The notes under the pieces are model-generated. The model was not told the origin of the DNA, did no database searches, and saw only the letters and a program-made list of their open reading frames with translations. This document shows, piece by piece, positions 1-6,358 of a stretch of DNA of 9,694 nt. The position numbers were made by a program, and so were the translations under genes. Where the stretch lies: NCBI GenBank assembly GCA_019247395.1, contig JAFAOZ010000238.1, forward strand, positions 1-9,694. The letters are read 5' to 3'. Source of the stretch: Vulcanimicrobiota bacterium. Lineage in GTDB: Bacteria > Vulcanimicrobiota > Vulcanimicrobiia > Vulcanimicrobiales > Vulcanimicrobiaceae. Numbering within the stretch: the first letter of the stretch is position 1; every line of letters begins with the position of its first letter.

Positions 1-1
1 C

Positions 2-1231
<1,230 letters not shown>

Positions 1232-1237
1232 CCCTCC

Positions 1238-1280
1238 GTCCTTCGACACGCGCCGCAATGCGGCGCGGCTCAGGATGACA
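1238..1280. repeat. Small interspersed palindromic element, intergenic copy
   Basis: Immediately after the rpoB stop lies an imperfect palindrome. Its left arm begins GTCCTTCGACA and its right arm reads GGCTCAGGATGACA. Between them is a perfect 8-bp GC stem, 1249-1256 pairing with 1260-1267, with loop AAT. The outer TCCT/AGGA also pair. The same left and right arms occur, in reverse orientation and without the GC stem, at 8301-8325 inside a coding sequence. I therefore call this a dispersed repeat rather than a chance hairpin. I recall similar CCTTCGACA...CTCAGG.TGACA sequences scattered through many uncultured-bacterial genomes. It may also help end rpoB transcription. Confidence 0.65.
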
Positions 1281-1286
1281 GCAAAG

Positions 1287-1317
1287 AAAGAGGCCCGCAG
1301 ATGCGGGCCTCTTTATC
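1287..1317. terminator. Rho-independent terminator between convergent rpoB and 1333-1890
   Basis: A 12-bp perfect stem pairs 1287-1298 (AAAGAGGCCCGC) with 1303-1314 around a four-base loop AGAT. The stem runs into a short T tract on the plus strand. On the minus strand it also ends in Ts (CTCTTTCTTT), so it can serve both rpoB and the convergent minus-strand gene. Confidence 0.85.
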
Positions 1318-1332
1318 GTTGATGGTTTCGAA

Positions 1333-1890
1333 TTAGTGCTTCGTGCAGACGCCGGTGACGCCGACGACGCGTCCCGTCTTCGCTTCCGTGAAGGACGACG
1401 AGTTGGTCATCTTGTTGTTGCTGACTTTCGTTACGACGTTATCGGTTTGACTCTTGATGTCCGGGCCGGCCGCGAATGAAACGTCGTGCCAGCTAATCTT
1501 ATCGCCGTTCCAGCCGCTGGCGAACGAGAGACCGTACGCGCCGCCATCGCCGTAGAGCACGTCAACCCAGCGATGCGTATCGGAATCGTACGTGATCTTA
1601 TCGTATGTCGAGAGTTTTTGGGATATCCACTTGGTCGGCTGGGTGGTCGAGGTCCCATCGATCCAATAACCGCTCGGGTCCATGCTATACGTGGTAGTCG
1701 TGACGTATGCCGTCGGGCGGCGAGCGCTCTTGGTGCTGCAGGTCCAGGTTCCGATCATAAATTCCATCGAAGAAAAGTTCGGTTTTTTGGGGGCGGGAAT
1801 CGGCGTGCTCTCCACCTGCGCGGAAGCGAAAGCCGGAATCGTCGCCGCCAGCAGCACGGCAGCGGCAACGAGAACGCGGGGAATGCGCAT
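1333..1890 (-). CDS. Exported small beta-rich protein, possibly DUF1579/lipocalin-like
   Basis: The 185-residue product begins MRIPRVLVAAAVLLAATIPAFASAQ, a clear Sec signal peptide with a likely signal peptidase I site after ASA (about residue 24). The mature part opens with a Pro-rich linker, then MEFMIGTWTC and alternating polar/hydrophobic strands rich in Thr, Ser, Tyr and Trp. The 'IGTW' opening and the strand pattern resemble DUF1579/THAP4-type small beta-barrels, but I could not confirm this. Two cysteines (about 51 and 182) could form a disulfide in the periplasm. The ATG at 1890 is preferred over the upstream in-frame GTG (1896) because a perfect AGGAGGT sits four bases ahead of it and overlaps the GTG. 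It is monocistronic, converges on rpoB and is divergent from the gene at 2021. Function unknown. Confidence 0.85.
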   Translation of the reverse strand: MRIPRVLVAAAVLLAATIPAFASAQVESTPIPAPKKPNFSSMEFMIGTWTCSTKSARRPTAYVTTTTYSMDPSGYWIDGTSTTQPTKWISQKLSTYDKITYDSDTHRWVDVLYGDGGAYGLSFASGWNGDKISWHDVSFAAGPDIKSQTDNVVTKVSNNKMTNSSSFTEAKTGRVVGVTGVCTKH

Positions 1891-1894
1891 ATGC

Positions 1895-1901
1895 ACCTCC
1901 T
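1895..1901 (-). promoter_or_regulatory. Ribosome binding site AGGAGGT deciding the start at 1890
   Basis: On the minus strand AGGAGGT is followed by GCAT and then the ATG at 1890-1888. This spacing is good for the ATG, while the alternative GTG (1896-1894) lies inside the site and cannot use it. Confidence 0.8.
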
Positions 1902-1933
1902 AAGCAAAGGGGGTTAATGAAGCGACAAGATTT

Positions 1934-1955
1934 GGCCGCCCTATCGGCAGCGGCC
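1934..1955. other. Inverted repeat in the divergent intergenic region 1891-2020
   Basis: GGCCGC (1934-1939) and GCGGCC (1950-1955) can form a hairpin with a ten-base loop. It lies between two divergent genes, so it could be an operator or a leader structure, or simply a chance GC palindrome. I see no convincing -35/-10 pair in the region. A weak TTGG-type hexamer with no good -10 can be drawn on either strand. Confidence 0.3.
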
Positions 1956-2009
1956 TTCTCATACCAAGGGCGGCAGGGAACCGGCGCCGGGAAGCGCACT
2001 CGCGTCTCC

Positions 2010-2016
2010 GGGAGGA
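2010..2016 (+). promoter_or_regulatory. Ribosome binding site GGGAGGA deciding the start at 2021
   Basis: GGGAGGA ends four bases before the ATG at 2021 and only one base before the in-frame GTG at 2018. The ATG is therefore the more likely start. Confidence 0.7.
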
Positions 2017-2020
2017 AGTG

Positions 2021-2929
2021 ATGAGCGAGCTTCGGCCAGTTGGAGTGGTCGGTACCGGCCGCATGGGGGCGAATATTGCCAAGCGCCTCCACGACGTCGG
2101 CTATCCCATCGGTGCGCTCTATGACGTGAATGCGCAATCCGCGCGTGTCACCGCGGCCGAGACCGGCGGCGAGGTCGCCACATCGCTGCGGCGCGTTACG
2201 GAGCTTTCAGATGTCATCCTTACCGTCGTCAGCGACGACGCGGCGATGTACGGAGTCTTCGCCACGCAAGGCGATTCGCTGCTCGACGGCGCCCGAGGCA
2301 AAGTCTTTGTTAACTGCGCGACGGTCTCGCCGAAGGTGCACGTCGACATCGAGCGGCTTGCCGAAGAACGCGGCGCCGGCACTCTCGAGGCATGCATGGC
2401 CAGTTCGATCCCCCAAGCCCGTAACGGCACGCTCTATCTCATGGTTGGCGGCCGACGGGAAGTCTTCGAGCGCGTCAAGCCGATGCTCGAACGAATGAGC
2501 GCATCGCTTAAATATGTCGGCGAGGCAGGAAAAGCGGCGCAAGTCAAAGCGCTCGTTAACATGGTGATGAACATCAATACGGCAGGGCTTGCCGAGGGAC
2601 TCGGACTCGGCGATGCCCTGGGCCTCGACCTCGACGTGCTGCGCGAAGTATTTTCGCAAACGGGCGCAAACTCGCGGGTCCTGGAAACCGACGGCGCCGA
2701 CATGCAGAACCGGGAACACGACGTCTACTTTTCAGCGGCGCACGCCGCCAAAGATTCCGGCATTGCGCTGGCACTCGCGCGCGACGTAAATTTGGATCTT
2801 CCGCTTGCGCGCGCGACCTTCGAACAGTACGAAAAGATGAAAGAGCTTGGCTTGGGCGAGCTCGATAAGTCCGGCGTATCGGAGCTAACGTTCAACTCGC
2901 GGCACGGGCAGCATGCGTCGCATGTGTAG
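2021..2929 (+). CDS. NAD(P)-dependent beta-hydroxyacid dehydrogenase (3-hydroxyisobutyrate/6-phosphogluconate dehydrogenase-like)
   Basis: This 302-residue cytosolic oxidoreductase belongs to the beta-hydroxyacid dehydrogenase family, which oxidises small beta-hydroxy acids or reduces the matching semialdehydes with NAD(P). The N-terminal Rossmann motif GTGRMG (11-16) follows a hydrophobic strand. The NCATVSP segment (98-104) is the family's conserved loop. K176 and N180 in QVKALVNMV match the catalytic Lys and its Asn partner, and AAKDSGIAL (242-250) matches the conserved C-terminal KD motif. The usual substrate loop APVSGG is replaced by ACMASS (about 124-129), so the substrate probably differs from that of textbook members and cannot be named. 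Length is normal for the family. The gene heads an operon: the next gene starts inside its last 17 bases. Confidence 0.9.
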   Translation: MSELRPVGVVGTGRMGANIAKRLHDVGYPIGALYDVNAQSARVTAAETGGEVATSLRRVTELSDVILTVVSDDAAMYGVFATQGDSLLDGARGKVFVNCATVSPKVHVDIERLAEERGAGTLEACMASSIPQARNGTLYLMVGGRREVFERVKPMLERMSASLKYVGEAGKAAQVKALVNMVMNINTAGLAEGLGLGDALGLDLDVLREVFSQTGANSRVLETDGADMQNREHDVYFSAAHAAKDSGIALALARDVNLDLPLARATFEQYEKMKELGLGELDKSGVSELTFNSRHGQHASHV

Positions 2930-4082
2930 CGGCCGCATCGTCGCGTTAGGCGCGTGCACGCTGGCCGCCGGTTGTGGATCACTCGGCGTTCAATCGGGGC
3001 CACAAGCCGCGGGGATTCCGTCGCAAGTCGTTCCGGCCGGGAAATACGCCGTGCTGCACTCATTTGGCTCGTCAGGCGATGGCCTGCAGCCGTACGCCAA
3101 ACTCGCCGCGAGCAACGGCAAACTCTACGGTACAACGCAAGCCGGCGGAGCCTACGGTCTCGGCACCGTCTTCGAAATAACGACGTCGGGATCGGAGAAG
3201 CTGCTGTACAGCTTCAGCGGCAGCGATGGTTCCCAGCCATATGGGTCGCTCCTGAACGTTAATGGCGTTCTCTACGGCAGTACGGCCGGCGGTGGTAAGA
3301 ACGGCGCCGGCACGGTTTTCTCTCTCACGGCCGCCGGCATAGAAAAGGTAATTTATAGTTTCGATACGACGCACGGCAGCACACCGACCGGCGGGCTTAT
3401 CCGGAGCGGGAGCGAGTTCTATGGGACGACGCAAACAGGCGGTGCGAAGAACGGAGGCACGGTCTTTGCGGTCAGCGCGAGCGGCAAGGAACGCGTGCTG
3501 CACAGCTTCGGCGGCGGAAACGATGGCGTGCTTCCGCACGGGGACGTCATCGACGTCAAAGGCGAGCTCTACGGCACGACGATACAAGGTGGATCGACCG
3601 GCAACGGAAGCGTGTTCGCGGTAAGCACGTCAGGCAAAGAGCGCGTGGTCTATTCGTTCCGCGATCAGGGCGACGGGCAGTTTCCGGAGGCCGGCCTGCT
3701 CGATGTCAGCGGCAAGCTCTACGGCACCACGTCGGCCAGCGGCGTCGGCGGCGGTGGAACCGTCTTTTACGTCACGACATCCGGCAAGGAACACACAATT
3801 CTCCAGTTCCAAGGCGCCGGCGACGGCGGCACGCCGTACTGCGCGCTCGCCTTTTATAAAGGCGCGTTCTACGGGACGACCGGCTCGGGAGGGTACCGCG
3901 GGTACGGTACCGTCTTTGCTGTGACGCCCACGGGTAAACAGACGGTTCTGCATAAGTTCGGCATGGGCAATGACGGGCAGACTCCCTATGCGGGCCTGGT
4001 CTTTCTCAACGGCAAGTTCTATGGTACGACGATCGCCGGCGGCGCGTCGGGCGGCGGCACCGTTTTTTCGATCACTCCGTAA
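2913..4082 (+). CDS. GloVer (Gloeo/Verruco) repeat lipoprotein, predicted seven-bladed beta-propeller
   Basis: The 389-residue product starts with a basic n-region and hydrophobic core ending TLAAGC. This suggests a lipoprotein signal with the lipidated Cys at 21; an alternative lipobox LGAC would place it at 15. After a short linker come seven tandem repeats of about 49 residues, each of the form hhaSF.G.DG..P...L....G.LYGTT..GG..G.GTVF.vt..GkE. This is the repeat I know as the Gloeo/Verruco family (TIGR03803). Seven such units are what a closed beta-propeller needs, so an extracytoplasmic binding or scaffold role is inferred; no catalytic residues are evident. The ATG at 2913 overlaps the dehydrogenase end by 17 bases, and an in-frame ATG at 2922 would overlap by 8. 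Either way translational coupling is likely. Confidence 0.88.
   Translation: MRRMCSGRIVALGACTLAAGCGSLGVQSGPQAAGIPSQVVPAGKYAVLHSFGSSGDGLQPYAKLAASNGKLYGTTQAGGAYGLGTVFEITTSGSEKLLYSFSGSDGSQPYGSLLNVNGVLYGSTAGGGKNGAGTVFSLTAAGIEKVIYSFDTTHGSTPTGGLIRSGSEFYGTTQTGGAKNGGTVFAVSASGKERVLHSFGGGNDGVLPHGDVIDVKGELYGTTIQGGSTGNGSVFAVSTSGKERVVYSFRDQGDGQFPEAGLLDVSGKLYGTTSASGVGGGGTVFYVTTSGKEHTILQFQGAGDGGTPYCALAFYKGAFYGTTGSGGYRGYGTVFAVTPTGKQTVLHKFGMGNDGQTPYAGLVFLNGKFYGTTIAGGASGGGTVFSITP
3051..4079 (+). repeat. Seven tandem coding repeats of about 147 bp (GloVer blades)
   Basis: At protein level the seven units begin around residue 47 and run to the last residue. Each carries YG(T/S)T and G(T/S)VF landmarks, giving repeated CTCTACGGCAC- and GGCACGGTCTT-like DNA. 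The units are diverged at DNA level, so this is an old internal duplication rather than a fresh tandem expansion. Confidence 0.85.
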
Positions 4083-4086
4083 CGTT

Positions 4087-4093
4087 AGGAGGT
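4087..4093 (+). promoter_or_regulatory. Strong ribosome binding site AGGAGGT for the gene at 4100
   Basis: AGGAGGT lies six bases upstream of the ATG at 4100. An out-of-frame ATG at 4095 is too close to the site to be used. Confidence 0.8.
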
Positions 4094-4099
4094 CATGAT

Positions 4100-4549
4100 A
4101 TGGCTACTGAAACGAAGGACAAAATAGTACCGTTAGTAAGCTCTGGCACCGCCGGGCCATTGGGAGCTCTCCACCTTCCGCGGCTTTGGCTGAAGGTGTC
4201 ACTCGCAAATGCCGGTGCGCTGCCCGATGGCTACGACGAATGCGGCCAGGGTTTCGATGCGATGACGCTGAGCGCGCTCGGCATCGATCGGCAGCGAGCG
4301 ATCGATTTTATTCGTCAGGACAAGCCGACATACATGGAATTCGAAGAATGGGTCGTGGCCAACGGCAAGACCGACAAAGCAACGATCGAGCAGCACAATG
4401 CAGCGATTCGCGGCTATCATCATGGTGACGATCTCGCGCACAAAATGCGCGGCGCGTCGAAGATCAATAACACGTCGGTGAAGGATGCCGTAACGCTCAA
4501 TACGATCGAAGACTTAGACGAGGTTCACGCAAAACTGAATCGCACCTAA
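4100..4549 (+). CDS. DUF5069-like cytosolic protein of unknown function
   Basis: The 149-residue protein has no signal peptide or membrane segment. The segment GPLGALHLPRLWLKVSLANAGALPDGY, then GQGFDAMTLSALGI, then a helix ending in the EFEEWVVANGK region resembles the DUF5069 family as I remember it (a conserved LPRL helix and a '.FL..LGI' core). The match is from memory and moderate. The C-terminal 45 residues (HHGDDLAHKMRGASKIN...) are polar and probably helical. The gene follows the propeller lipoprotein by 17 bases with a strong ribosome binding site and is followed at once by a terminator, so it is the last gene of the operon starting at 2021. No function can be assigned. Confidence 0.75.
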   Translation: MATETKDKIVPLVSSGTAGPLGALHLPRLWLKVSLANAGALPDGYDECGQGFDAMTLSALGIDRQRAIDFIRQDKPTYMEFEEWVVANGKTDKATIEQHNAAIRGYHHGDDLAHKMRGASKINNTSVKDAVTLNTIEDLDEVHAKLNRT

Positions 4550-4574
4550 TCCAATTTTAACGCGCGCATCGTTG

Positions 4575-4605
4575 AGAGCGTCCGAAGAATCGGACGCTCT
4601 TTTTC
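4575..4605 (+). terminator. Rho-independent terminator ending the 2021-4549 operon
   Basis: A perfect 10-bp stem pairs 4575-4584 (AGAGCGTCCG) with 4591-4600 (CGGACGCTCT) around the loop AAGAAT. Five Ts follow (4600-4604), then CTCT. This is a textbook intrinsic terminator. Confidence 0.93.
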
Positions 4606-4679
4606 TCTAATGCTCTTGTAATCGCTTGTACACGATTAACGGGCGGAAGCAGGCGGCTGCTCTCCGACAATTATCACAT

Positions 4680-4697
4680 GACCGCAATTGTGCGGTC
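4680..4697. promoter_or_regulatory. Inverted repeat upstream of the exported-protein gene
   Basis: GACCGCA (4680-4686) and TGCGGTC (4691-4697) form a perfect 7-bp inverted repeat with loop ATTG, 25 bases before the ATG at 4723. It sits between the upstream terminator and the ribosome binding site, where an operator or 5' UTR hairpin would be expected. No family-specific operator is recognised. The rest of 4605-4722 shows only weak promoter-like hexamers (TTGTAA, TTGTAC near 4615-4632). Confidence 0.45.
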
Positions 4698-4722
4698 GTT
4701 TGTCCCGTAGAGGGAAGGTACA

Positions 4723-5625
4723 ATGCGCAAAGTACTTCTCGTAGTCAGTATTCTGCTGGGTGCTTGCGTTCAAGCGGCACGAGCAGATGCAAACACGAAC
4801 GCCGCGCCGGCCGATGAATACTTCGGACCGACGAAACAAAGCGTTCTCGAAATTCGCAACCGCTTAAATGACTTCGACAAGCGCGACGCGAGATCGATGC
4901 TTGATCCCGACGTCGCGGTGTATCTCGACCACTTACAGCTCGCGATTCGCGACTGGCAGCGGCAATATCCACGCGATCCCTGGCTGCCGTATATGGTGGC
5001 GCATCTCGTTCGCGAGTATTGGCGTGCCGGCCAGGTGTCGGGCCAGGGTGGAACCGCCGCGCTCGCCGACCTGCGTTCCTCATACCCCGATTGGCCGATA
5101 ACCAACGAAACCGTCGCGCTCGTCTACAACTCGAACGGCGCTTTGGATCGCGCGACGCGCGAAGATTCCGATTACATGCAATATGCGCAGGCGCCGTATG
5201 GACCATATGCGGAGGAGCCGCAATATGCGCAAGCACCGCCGCCTCCGCAAGGGTCGACATATTCCGATGGGCTTCCTAGTTACGCCGTGAGAACGGCATA
5301 CGAACCGCCCATGGGACCGCCGCCGCAAGAAGGATCGCCGGTAGAACAGGGACCGCCGGTGGAAGAAGCTCCGCCGCCGGAAGAGTCACCGGTTGACGAA
5401 GCTCCGCCTGCGGAAGAGGCGCCGGTCGAGCAGGCTTCTCCAGTGGAACAAGCACCAGTTGCTAACGGCAACTCCGGCTACGACGCAACGCGCGGCTACG
5501 ATCCCGTGCACGGCTACGACGCCGCTCGTGGGTACGACGTCGAACGCGGCTACGACGCCGCGCGAGCCTCCGGAGGAGATTCAGGCGGTGCACCGGCTCA
5601 AGACGCGCCACCTCCACAGCCATAA
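4723..5625 (+). CDS. Exported protein with helical N-terminal domain and Pro/Glu plus GYD repeat tail
   Basis: The 300-residue product starts MRKVLLVVSILLGACVQAARADA. This can be read as a signal peptide cut after ARA (about residue 21) or as a lipoprotein with LGAC and Cys15. Residues about 31-150 form a compact, mostly helical segment with many Tyr/Trp and charged residues (VYLDHLQLAIRDWQRQYPRDPW, MVAHLVREYWRAG) that I do not recognise. Residues 155-200 are Tyr/Pro/Gln-rich and 201-247 are degenerate PVEE-type repeats. Residues 252-281 are five exact-register GYDxxR/H hexamers, and the end is Gly/Pro-rich. The design suggests an envelope protein whose anchored or globular head carries a long extended spacer; this is inference. 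The ribosome binding site AGGGAAGG lies four bases upstream of the ATG. It appears monocistronic, with hairpins on both sides. Confidence 0.85.
   Translation: MRKVLLVVSILLGACVQAARADANTNAAPADEYFGPTKQSVLEIRNRLNDFDKRDARSMLDPDVAVYLDHLQLAIRDWQRQYPRDPWLPYMVAHLVREYWRAGQVSGQGGTAALADLRSSYPDWPITNETVALVYNSNGALDRATREDSDYMQYAQAPYGPYAEEPQYAQAPPPPQGSTYSDGLPSYAVRTAYEPPMGPPPQEGSPVEQGPPVEEAPPPEESPVDEAPPAEEAPVEQASPVEQAPVANGNSGYDATRGYDPVHGYDAARGYDVERGYDAARASGGDSGGAPAQDAPPPQP
5323..5463 (+). repeat. Degenerate Pro-Val-Glu-Glu coding repeats
   Basis: Residues 201-247 of the exported protein repeat units such as SPVEQ, GPPVEE, APPPEE, SPVDE, APPAEE, APVEQ. They are rich in Pro and acidic residues, so an extended, rigid, negatively charged spacer is likely. 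Units are 5-6 codons long and diverged. Confidence 0.75.
5476..5565 (+). repeat. Five tandem 18-bp repeats encoding GYDxxR/H
   Basis: Five consecutive hexapeptides read GYDATR, GYDPVH, GYDAAR, GYDVER and GYDAAR. All are in register, with near-identical GGCTACGAC starts in each 18-bp unit. Copy number could vary between strains by slippage. Confidence 0.88.
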
Positions 5626-5643
5626 ACGACGCCTACTGCACAA

Positions 5644-5675
5644 AAGAGCGCTCGCGTAAAACGCGGGCGCTCTTA
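5644..5675 (+). terminator. Hairpin terminator after the exported-protein gene
   Basis: A 13-bp stem with one T-G pair joins 5644-5656 and 5662-5674 around the loop TAAAA. The T tract is short (CTCTTAA), so termination may be partial. The hairpin occupies the place where a ribosome binding site for the GTG at 5678 would be. Confidence 0.7.
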
Positions 5676-5678
5676 ACG

Positions 5679-5687
5679 TGCTATCAT
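5679..5687 (+). promoter_or_regulatory. Candidate extended -10 promoter for the methyltransferase
   Basis: TGCTATCAT matches the extended -10 form TGnTATAAT with one mismatch. It ends eight bases before the ATG at 5696, which would put the transcript start about two bases before the start codon. No good -35 is visible because the preceding bases are the terminator hairpin. This is inference from pattern only. Confidence 0.35.
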
Positions 5688-5695
5688 ACGAGGCG

Positions 5696-6355
5696 ATGAC
5701 TGCAAAGAGTACGTTTATCGACCCTGCGATACAAGAGTACATCATCGCGACGGTCGTGCGCGAAGATCCCGTCCTGCGCCGCCTGCGCGAGGAAACCTCG
5801 CGTCATCCGCATTCGCGCATGCAGATCGGTCCGGAGCAGGCCGCGCTCATGCAACTGTTGGCGCGCACGATCGGCGCGCGGAGGTACTTAGAAATCGGCG
5901 TCTTTACCGGTTATAGCTCCTTGGCAATGGGGCTAGCCTTGCCGCAGGATGGATACGTGCTGGCCTGCGATGTGAGTGAGGAATACACCGCCCTCGCGCG
6001 ACGGTATTGGGACGAGGCGGGCGTAGCTGGTAAGATCGATCTTCGTATCGCACCGGCATTGCAGACCCTGGGGAAAGTCCAAGGCGAGGGCATCGAGCCG
6101 TTCGACATGGCTTTTATCGACGCGGATAAGGCAAATGTGGGCGAGTATTACGAAGCCGCGCTTTCGCTGGTGCGCGCGGGCGGACTGATTCTGGTCGATA
6201 ATGTGCTTTGGAGTGGGGCGGTGGTCGATGCGTCCACGTCGGATCGCGACACGGAGGCGCTACGGGCGCTCAATGCAAAAGTTGGGTGCGACGAACGGGT
6301 CGACGTCGCGCTGATACCGGTCTGCGATGGACTTCTTATCGCGCGAAAGCGCTGA
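5696..6355 (+). CDS. Class I SAM-dependent, metal-dependent O-methyltransferase (catechol/caffeoyl-CoA type)
   Basis: The 219-residue cytosolic enzyme transfers a methyl group from S-adenosylmethionine, typically to a hydroxyl of a catechol-like acceptor. The N-terminal helix (FIDPAIQEYI, VLRRLREET) and the MQIGPEQAALMQLLARTIGARRYLEIGVFTGYSS segment are typical of the caffeoyl-CoA/catechol O-methyltransferase family. The SAM motif is EIGVFTG (66-72) and the ribose-binding acid is D92. Metal ligands are expected at D142 in FIDADK and at D168/N169 in VDNVLW. I chose the ATG at 5696 (MTAKSTFIDP) rather than the GTG at 5678: family members begin near here, and the GTG abuts the terminator hairpin. 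The only purine stretch, GAGG, is too close to act well as a ribosome binding site. It converges on the next gene with a three-base gap. The acceptor is unknown. Confidence 0.92.
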   Translation: MTAKSTFIDPAIQEYIIATVVREDPVLRRLREETSRHPHSRMQIGPEQAALMQLLARTIGARRYLEIGVFTGYSSLAMGLALPQDGYVLACDVSEEYTALARRYWDEAGVAGKIDLRIAPALQTLGKVQGEGIEPFDMAFIDADKANVGEYYEAALSLVRAGGLILVDNVLWSGAVVDASTSDRDTEALRALNAKVGCDERVDVALIPVCDGLLIARKR

Positions 6356-6358
6356 CGC

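Noticed and set aside
1965..2015. Possible tRNA on the minus strand, because the translated shadow contains an ETRVRFPAPV-like string often seen opposite tRNAs
   Set aside because: There is no GTTCRAAYC T-loop, no cloverleaf arms and no acceptor stem. The region is an ordinary intergenic leader.
3051..4079. Regularly spaced repeats considered as a CRISPR array
   Set aside because: The units are about 147 bp, diverged, and in one open reading frame encoding the GloVer protein repeats.
4626..4839. Short open frames across the 4605-4722 intergenic region and the start of the exported-protein gene
   Set aside because: They have no ribosome binding site, overlap the real start at 4723 and have no recognisable content.
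5678..5695. GTG start at 5678 for the methyltransferase
   Set aside because: It abuts the terminator hairpin with no room for a ribosome binding site, and family members begin near the ATG at 5696.
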